A DNA stretch of 64,000 nt from Notospermus geniculatus (Eukaryota > Nemertea > Pilidiophora > Heteronemertea > Lineidae), in the NCBI GenBank assembly GCA_002633025.1, contig NMRB01001167.1:150811-214810 (forward strand). The letters run 5' to 3'. Of this stretch, positions 57,573 to 64,000 are shown in pieces. The notes under the pieces were generated by a model. That model ran no database searches, had not been told where the DNA came from, and saw only the letters and a list, made by a program, of their open reading frames with translations. The stretch's first letter is position 1; the number at the start of each line of letters is the position of its first letter. Made by a program: the position numbers and the translations under genes.

Positions 57573-57731
57573 GCCTGTTTCCGCTAGAGCGATTTTGCGG
57601 AGAGCGGTGCGTTTTTCACAGGGCTCTGGATAATCCTTCGATGGTTTCGATGATTGCACCAATGGCCTGTTGATTATCCCAATGCCTGTGAAAACCGCAC
57701 CGCTCGCCGCAAATGTCAGAGGAAACTGCTT
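57573..57731. repeat. Foldback MITE
   Basis: GCCTGTTTCCGCTAGAGCGA then TTTTGCGGAGAGCGGTGCG mirrors GTGAAAACCGCACCGCTCGC then CGCAAATGTCAGAGGAAACTGC. Confidence 0.7.
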
Positions 57732-58689
57732 ATGGGTTCGGCTGGAATTGAGTGACAACGGCACGTTCGCTTCAGCAATCCGGTTTTGCGACGCCTTGGT
57801 TGATTATGTCTGCGATATAGTCTAGCCTACGACTGGCTATGTGTGGGTTGGACCGGACACCAGTCATACTGGTATTGGTTCACGATGCCGCCGCCAGGGA
57901 AGGGATACGGAACAGTGCATTAGGTACGGGTTTGCTTTGTTAAGGTAAGCAAAAAAATGATTTGTGTTATCATGCTGACACCTGTTAGACAATTATAAGA
58001 TCATGCAGTCACTGGTTGTGGAGGGTCCATGGAAAGAAATGTAAAACAAGAAATCTGTATTTTCTTAGCAACGTCGGTATCGCCGGAAATCCTCGAAGAT
58101 AGCCGAAATAGAACAATGTACAAAGAAGTCTCGCTGCCGGCATTTACCCACCGGTATCAGGTGTGTCTCCCATACTCCAAATAGAAATATGCGTCATCAG
58201 GGAACTCCGTCTAAGGTATTTCCGCTGAAGATGTTCTATATTTATCATGTAATTTCCTCATGGGTGTGTTGCCCGTTGGAAAATAGCTCTAGAAATAACC
58301 CTGAAGGAAATGCCGTAGGTGGTTTCCTTTGACATTTAAAAAAATCGATTGCTGGCGTCTCCATCAGAAATGTTAAGGCTTCCCTTTAATCTTACAGAAG
58401 TGATACAAGCTTTGAAGTCAGGCAAGCCTGAGTATAATTGAGTTGAGAAGCTTTTACCATAAAAGCGTCGATAATGGTATTTATTTCCTTCGTAATGATA
58501 TTGATTGGAATTTATATTTATTTTTAGCACTACCTCAAGTGACGTTGAAAAACACTGAGGGAACTCCCCGGAAAAAGTATGTATAAGCTATATACTGGTA
58601 AAGAAGGAAAAAAATTGTGTGAGAGGCAATGATTCGATCGCTGTAAATAAAATCTAGAAGTACATGTACACGTGACGTTGAATAAATCA
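57732..58689. other. Stretch without a supported gene
   Basis: No gene or element recognised; AT-rich in the right part. Confidence 0.35.
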
Positions 58690-58775
58690 GTGGGGATCAT
58701 AACTATGATAGAGGGCAGCACAGGTCCTAAATAACGGATGCCTTTTGTGTGGGAAATTGATTAGGACCTGAATGT
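58690..58775 (+). repeat. Dispersed repeat shared with 948-1040
   Basis: GGGATCATAACTATGATAGA then GGGCAGCACAGG and CCTTTTGTGTGGGAAATTGA match 948-1040. Confidence 0.6.
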
Positions 58776-58820
58776 CCCTTTCAATTAAACAGTTTTAACC
58801 ACGCACTGTGACACCTGTTG

Positions 58821-59627
58821 CACAGGGGCTTTAATCAAATGGTGAAAAGGGTTAAAATGTGTTGGGATATTACCACAGAGGGTGTCAACCTCGTCCCCAG
58901 GGGTATAGTTCGCTCAGACAACCTCGGACCACTCGCTCACTAACCCCTGGAATCAGCTTCNGACCATGTTTACATGACTTGACCAGGGTAACCTCTTTTT
59001 AACGGGCCGCCCTGAATTTATTTCTGGCGGGATACCTTAACAAAGCACATCAGTGTGTTACCCAGCGCTTCTAGATCAAAGTGGATGTTAGTTTTTATCT
59101 ATATCTGGCTGTGTCTTTGCGTGACTGCCGTGGAAACGAAAAATTTGCACTTCTATGTTTACATAAAAACGTGGAATCATCATGACGTCCCCCCGTGACG
59201 TTGCATTGGCATGCACGGATGTACAGGCCGACACTACGCTCACTTTTGTGACGTGACGTCATGACGTCACTCGCTGTGGAAAGCTACGGCCGAATTTCAC
59301 ACGTGGGGAGTTGTTTCATGTGGCAAAACTCGTATATTTTACTGACTCGAAAGCAGATTTTCTCTAGAATTTCGTTACTTTAGTAAAATAGGGAATATCT
59401 TCTCCCAGATGCATGAAAAATAAAAGCGGCTTCTTTACAAATAAGTTTCGAAATAGAGGTGTCATTTGGTGTTGTCAGTTTTCACCCGAGATGGTCCGCA
59501 ATCAATGACGTTTATCTATAGTGGGTGTAGGATGTCGGTGTTATTTTGGGGTGGTACACCCTCGGTGGTAATAGGCCTATCCCAACACATTTTAACCCTT
59601 TTTCACCATTTGATTCAAGCCCCTGTG
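58821..59627. repeat. 0.8-kb inverted-repeat element
   Basis: CACAGGGGCTTTAATCAAAT then GGTGAAAAGGGTTAAAATGTGTTGGGATATTACCACAGAGGGTGT-like left arm (58821-58884) mirrors 59556-59627. The spacer is unique and contains one N (58961) and CRE-like GTGACGTCA words near 59250-59270. Frames at 59546-59896 start in the right arm and are rejected. Confidence 0.7.
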
Positions 59628-61061
59628 ACCTGTTGAGGTATTGGGATAGGTCCTCATTGACACATAAGACATGTGATCAGCACGTAAAGGGTTACAGCGC
59701 AATAACATGTGATATGCTCATTGTGGCCCACGTTGCAGCTCTGTTGGGGGCTACATGTAGGCTACGTCATGATCAGCAGACAACCTTGGGCGTGCTCTTC
59801 CTTCCAATCCATTTTGACTGGATGGAATTGGAGACATTTCACGACGTGTTTGGGTTTCCTTCCCTTCTCCCATGTTCTGCAATTCGATGTTATTGAGGCG
59901 ACGGCTAATGAGTCACGAAATCGCCTCCGCAACATGTGATGATGGGGACAAGGACACACTTTGAATTAAGTTAGCTCCTTCAGTCGTGTTCATCTGTCAC
60001 GTCTGTTCCGTTATCACCATCGTGGTTTCTTTAGGTCGTTATGTTCTAAAAAACAGTCATGAATGGGGTACTCAAAACCTGTTTTATGATGTCCTTGTAG
60101 CTGGGATTACTGTTAGATATGTGTAGTGAACATCACAGCCTGAGCATGGCAATGTAGGCCTATCGGTGGTACCATTCAATATACATTCTGTACTGTCATA
60201 CACATAACCAGGTGTGACAGGAATGCAGATCCGCCAAACAATAGCCCGCTATTGTAAGGTTATATTCGATGAATGGTCATCATGGTCTCTCTAGCCATAT
60301 ATTCTGATCCCTCGCTGAACAATAAGACCGGACTTTGATTCCAGGGGGACTTGGATTCCTTTCACACCTCATCATGTTCTACGTTACTAGTACTTCCATT
60401 ACAATATTACAATCGGAGAAAAAACAGAGTCGCTCTATTTCACATCTCTTCCTAGTGCGGGTTTTACTAAGCCATAATTATTGACCACAAAAATGATTTT
60501 TACTTACAAAGAGAAGAAAACAATATTCAGCTATCTTTCGAAACGGAACAGAGACGGTTTGTCCTTTTTCTGACAAAATACCGGATTAGCCTTGTCGACT
60601 TCCCGTACCGGTACCCTATCATCTTGTTTGTCTCAGTGCTTTGAAACCCCTATAATCGAGATGATCATAGGGGTTCCTGTCTGCCACGTGACCAATTTTC
60701 TCCATCTAAACGATGCCACAATCGCTGGAGCCCCCCGTTGATTGTTGTTTACCCTTAACGTGGGTGTCGCGGTCTATATTTGGAAGATTTTCTCTCGATA
60801 TAGCTCCTCTTAAGATGTTGGAAGCTTTTATGGGTTTCATTGGCAAATAAGACTGTTCCGGGTAGATTTATCTAAAAATTGGGTGAGGGAAGATAAGAGT
60901 CATCATACGAGCCTATACAAGGAAGGCGTGTACACAAGAAGGACCGAGCCAGGAGTGTCATGTCATTTTAGGAAAAGCATCTGTGGAAGCAAGGTCTCCC
61001 TTTGTGGAGCTTTTCATGCTTTATGGCATCAGCCGCGGTAAGGAAGAAGCTTAATTCTGGC
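59628..61061. other. Stretch without a supported gene
   Basis: Only a short hairpin ACCCCTAT/ATAGGGGT near 60647-60675 is notable. Confidence 0.35.
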
Positions 61062-61335
61062 GAGAAGGAGTAAGAAATAAAAGTGGAAAATACAGTAAGA
61101 AGCGGGAAATTTTGGAATTTTGCACCAAATTTTCAATTTCTCAAATTGTGAGAAATTTGTTTCCCATTTTGAGAAATTTTCTTAAAATGAGATGACATTT
61201 TGTCTGATTTTTCGGGCGATATTTCTCAAAATTGGAAAAATTTTCTCCCAAAGTTGCGAAATTGAAAAATCCGCGCAAAATGCCAAAATTTCCCACTTCT
61301 TATTTTCCACTTTTATTTCTTATACTCCCTTCGAG
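61062..61335. repeat. AT-rich foldback element
   Basis: GAGAAGGAGTAAGAAATAAA then AGTGGAAAATA...GAAGCGGGAAATTTTGG mirrors CCAAAATTTCCCACTTCTTA then TTTTCCACTTTTATTTCTTATACTCCCTTC. Confidence 0.8.
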
Positions 61336-62164
61336 ATTTTAAAGAAGTTTCAACAGTAAAGGCGATACTAGTATGATTCAACAGGTGGTACACGTTTATA
61401 GAAATGGGTGGTGTCTTCCAGCGCTTCATGACTCAGTGGCCAAGCTATTGTAGCAATTATCAATACCATTTTCATATAACCCGTAATTTTCTGCGGCTAT
61501 GATTTCATGAAGTGCGTCCAACTTCCGAATCGTGCTGCAGGCTCTGCTGGGTATACTATTTCTGGCCCAGTCAGCTATATAAAACTAAGATAATCGTTAA
61601 AACTTTTCTGGCGAAGTGGGCGAGTGCCGGAAGGCACGGGGGACATATTCATATATTAAAGAACTAGAGGTATAGATAACAACTTCTCCCGAGTTGGAGT
61701 TGGTCAAAAAGTTCGAAACTTTTCCAGACTCACATTAATTCAATATTGTTGTGGATGACTTCGATTTTCAGTCAGCTCCCTATCGATATAGGCCTATCAT
61801 TTTGTGGTAGGTGCGCGTGGGTGGTCCAGTTGCCAGCAGTGATACGCCTGTATCACATGTCGCCCGTCTTATTGTGCCTTCAGGCAATCCCTCTCAGTAC
61901 AATATCTTTCTCAGATGTCGTAGGGTTTCGTATATGTACATGTACACGTACATGGACAACTGGCTCAAAATAGACTTCCTAACCGCAAATAGATATGGAG
62001 TCATACCAAAATGGGGGTATGGGAGAAAACCTGCTCTGGCGTGGTTATGATTCCACGCTGGATGAGTAAGAGGCAGATTCTTCCATTAGCCTCGATTCTA
62101 GAAAAATCCCTCCCACGACATCGATCGTTGTCTTAAAATAATCGGTGGTGTGCTTGTGGAAGTT
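61336..62164. other. Stretch without a supported gene
   Basis: No gene or element recognised. Confidence 0.35.
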
Positions 62165-62868
62165 AGACTCGGGACCCAGTCGTTGTGTCGCTCCGGCCGC
62201 CGCACTACACTCCACAAACGACTGGGAAAGCAAGCTGCAAAATCAGCGGCTAGCGTACCGACAACAACAACGGATGTGAATGAGTTCAGCCAATCAGAAA
62301 CTGCGTCTTCAACGGCCGTCGTCTGCTCTTTGCAAGATGTCGAATCAGCTGATTATATCGCAACTTTCTTCGAGGTCAAGGACGGTATCCTGGTGCCTAA
62401 TTCGATGCTGTGTGCCATAACAAGCAGTACTTATGCAGCTATCAAGTTAATCCCGGACCCCCCCTCCTCAGGCACTCGACACTAACTCGCCAGTCTGCAG
62501 TATTTTGGAAGTGGGGGACTTATCTTAATACTGGGGACTCGACGAATTTTGGCGTCGAGTGAACGACGATGCCTGAGGGGGGGTGGTCCGGGCTAAACTT
62601 GATAGCTGCATTACGGATAAAAAAATATCCTGCTAGTGACTTTGAAAAGTTTCTAGACGGGCGAGAGGCACTGGTAAATTTCAGCAATAACAACCAATCA
62701 AAAATGTGCCAGATTTCCCCTAGTAGATTGCTTTCGGGCAATTTCATTGGTCGAGATGGTCGTTGTGGTCGTCGGTACGCTAGCCGCTGATTTTGCAGTT
62801 TGCTTTCCCAGTCGTTTGTGGAGTGTAGTGCGGCGGCCGGAGCGACACAACGACTGGGTCCCGAGTCT
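62165..62868. repeat. 0.7-kb palindromic element with nested inner arms
   Basis: Outer arms 62165-62272 and 62763-62868 (AGACTCGGGACCCAGTCGTT, GGCCGCCGCACTACACTCCA and complements) enclose inner arms around 62432-62476 and 62569-62615 (CAGCTATCAAGTTAATCCCG and complement). Frames at 62150-62485 (+) and 62698-62883 (-) are mirror products of the arms and share peptide strings, so they are not genes. Confidence 0.75.
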
Positions 62869-63104
62869 AGTGGAAGTAGACAACGACAGTTATTTTAGTT
62901 GGAAAAGCAGTCGGAAATGAAACAAGGCAAGAGAACAACTTTCATAAAGCGGGAAAGTTTATTTTCTCGTCACTCGAGAGTACATGCACATCAGGATTTT
63001 CCGCCAGCAAATAATACTTTAAAGGTCCAATCACAGCTCATGACCCAATATGACCTTCGTGATCTGTAAATCTATTGTGTCAAGGAGAAGTCCTACTCTT
63101 TATA

Positions 63105-63550
63105 CCGTAGAGTCGGTTCTATAACATCAATCCAAAATTCAAGATTAGCAACGCCCATTTTACTACGTACTGGTCACATGTTGATCAAGACTGACATTCC
63201 TGACGGGGATTTGAATAGGCCGTCAGTCCTAGGCGCTGTTACGGATTGTGGTTTCATGGAATAGAGATCCATTTCACCATGCATTCAAGAATTCCACGGC
63301 TCTGTTGTCAGTGGTTGAAAAAAGCTTTGGTTTCTTTATTGATACAAGTTGTATACTGCGGCATTTGACCGACTTCATAGGCCTAGTGATGTCCCACCAC
63401 CTCGTGTCTTGTTCGCAAGAAACTGACCAGGCCTTCTCCTGTGCGCCATTGGTCGATCAATGCAGGCGGGAAACTGGGCTCTGACATAGTAATGAACTGG
63501 GGCGGGACTTCGGCATATAATGCATTGATGTTATAGAACCGACTCTACGG
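63105..63550. mobile_element. TA-flanked CCGTAGAGTCGG element
   Basis: TA at 63103-63104 and 63551-63552. Ends CCGTAGAGTCGGTTCTATAA and the complement extend to CATCAAT, 27 bases. The spacer (about 390 bases) has no recognisable coding region. Confidence 0.85.
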
Positions 63551-63597
63551 TATATTTTTAGTATTACAAAAACATGTACAAATAAGTGAGTAATTAA

Positions 63598-63626
63598 GAC
63601 CGCCACCACCTCACAAGGTGGCGGTC
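63598..63626. repeat. GACCGCCACC hairpin
   Basis: GACCGCCACC and GGTGGCGGTC flank a 9-base loop. A hairpin start like that of the element at 17362, followed by a TC run and ATAACTCAAAAA, suggests the beginning of a related element running off the window. Confidence 0.6.
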
Positions 63627-63642
63627 TTCATTGGTTTCACTG

Positions 63643-63646
<4 letters not shown>

Positions 63647-63676
<30 letters not shown>
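63647..63676 (+). repeat. (TC)15 microsatellite
   Basis: Uninterrupted TC dinucleotides. Confidence 0.95.
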
Positions 63677-63679
<3 letters not shown>

Positions 63680-64000
63680 CTCTCCCTCCAATCTGTGGTT
63701 TCGGCAGGATAACTCAAAAAATACGCCACGTATCGCGATGAAACTTTCAGGAGTTGTGGATATGCATGTTACACGGAACCCTATTGATTTTGGGGGTCAT
63801 CCGCCAACAATGAACTGTTTAATTAGATGAAGTCTGTTGTCCTAACGCATTTTACCTTTGCCCATGACGTCAACAACCCATGACGTCGGGCCTAAGAACG
63901 CAGCGTCACCACGACGTCGAGCACGACGCTGCAGCGTCACTCGCCGCAGCGGGGTTTTCGCTGACGTCATCTCATCTCGGATCAAACTGTGACGCCACGC

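Noticed and set aside
59546-59896. 116-codon + strand frame
   Set aside because: Begins in the right arm of an inverted repeat and has no domain or promoter.
62150-62485. 111-codon + strand frame
   Set aside because: Starts in one arm of a palindrome; the - strand frame 62698-62883 encodes the same leading peptide from the other arm.

Overview
This is eukaryotic DNA, most likely from an invertebrate deuterostome such as a lancelet, acorn worm or echinoderm. The inference rests on intron-containing genes with GT-AG splice sites, tRNA-derived SINEs, a very high load of short TA-flanked inverted-repeat elements, and abundant TACATGTA and AGGCCTA words. Nothing bacterial or organellar is present: no operons, rRNA, CRISPR or intact tRNA genes. 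The exact species cannot be read from the sequence.

Genes are sparse. Three loci are supported: (i) an intronless 348-residue SBK-family Ser/Thr kinase on the + strand (26467-27513) with a TATA-like/initiator promoter; (ii) an intronless 328-residue protein of unknown function on the - strand (7660-8646) with a TATAAATA box just upstream; (iii) a four-exon - strand gene (54217-56338) whose exon phases all fit and which encodes a 211-residue signal-peptide, CC-pair-rich, single-pass membrane protein. Weaker candidates are a symmetric phase-1 exon present in both copies of a segmental duplication (29606-29788 and 37548-37730) and a duplicated signal-peptide-like ORF (44254 and 45253).

Most of the rest is transposon-derived. 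1-4745 holds foldback elements, a SINE and a tandem array rich in AGGTCA. 4899-12097 holds MITEs and a large palindrome containing a Mutator-like element with a 9-bp target duplication. 16689-21746 is a five-element nest: a MITE split by a 4.9-kb long-inverted-repeat element, which is itself split by a 1.8-kb element (carrying a satellite and a TTAA-flanked MITE) and by a 1.26-kb inverted-repeat element. 28.3-43.7 kb is a 7.5-kb segmental duplication whose two copies differ by a mariner-type insertion, a MITE insertion, a deletion and an unsequenced gap. 43.7-49.4 kb has two more local duplications, one joined by a single N and probably an assembly artefact. 49.4-64 kb holds scattered MITEs and foldback elements around the membrane-protein gene.

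The genes show no evident functional linkage. The coherent story of the window is transposon layering, with several empty/filled site pairs that let insertion order and target duplications be read directly.
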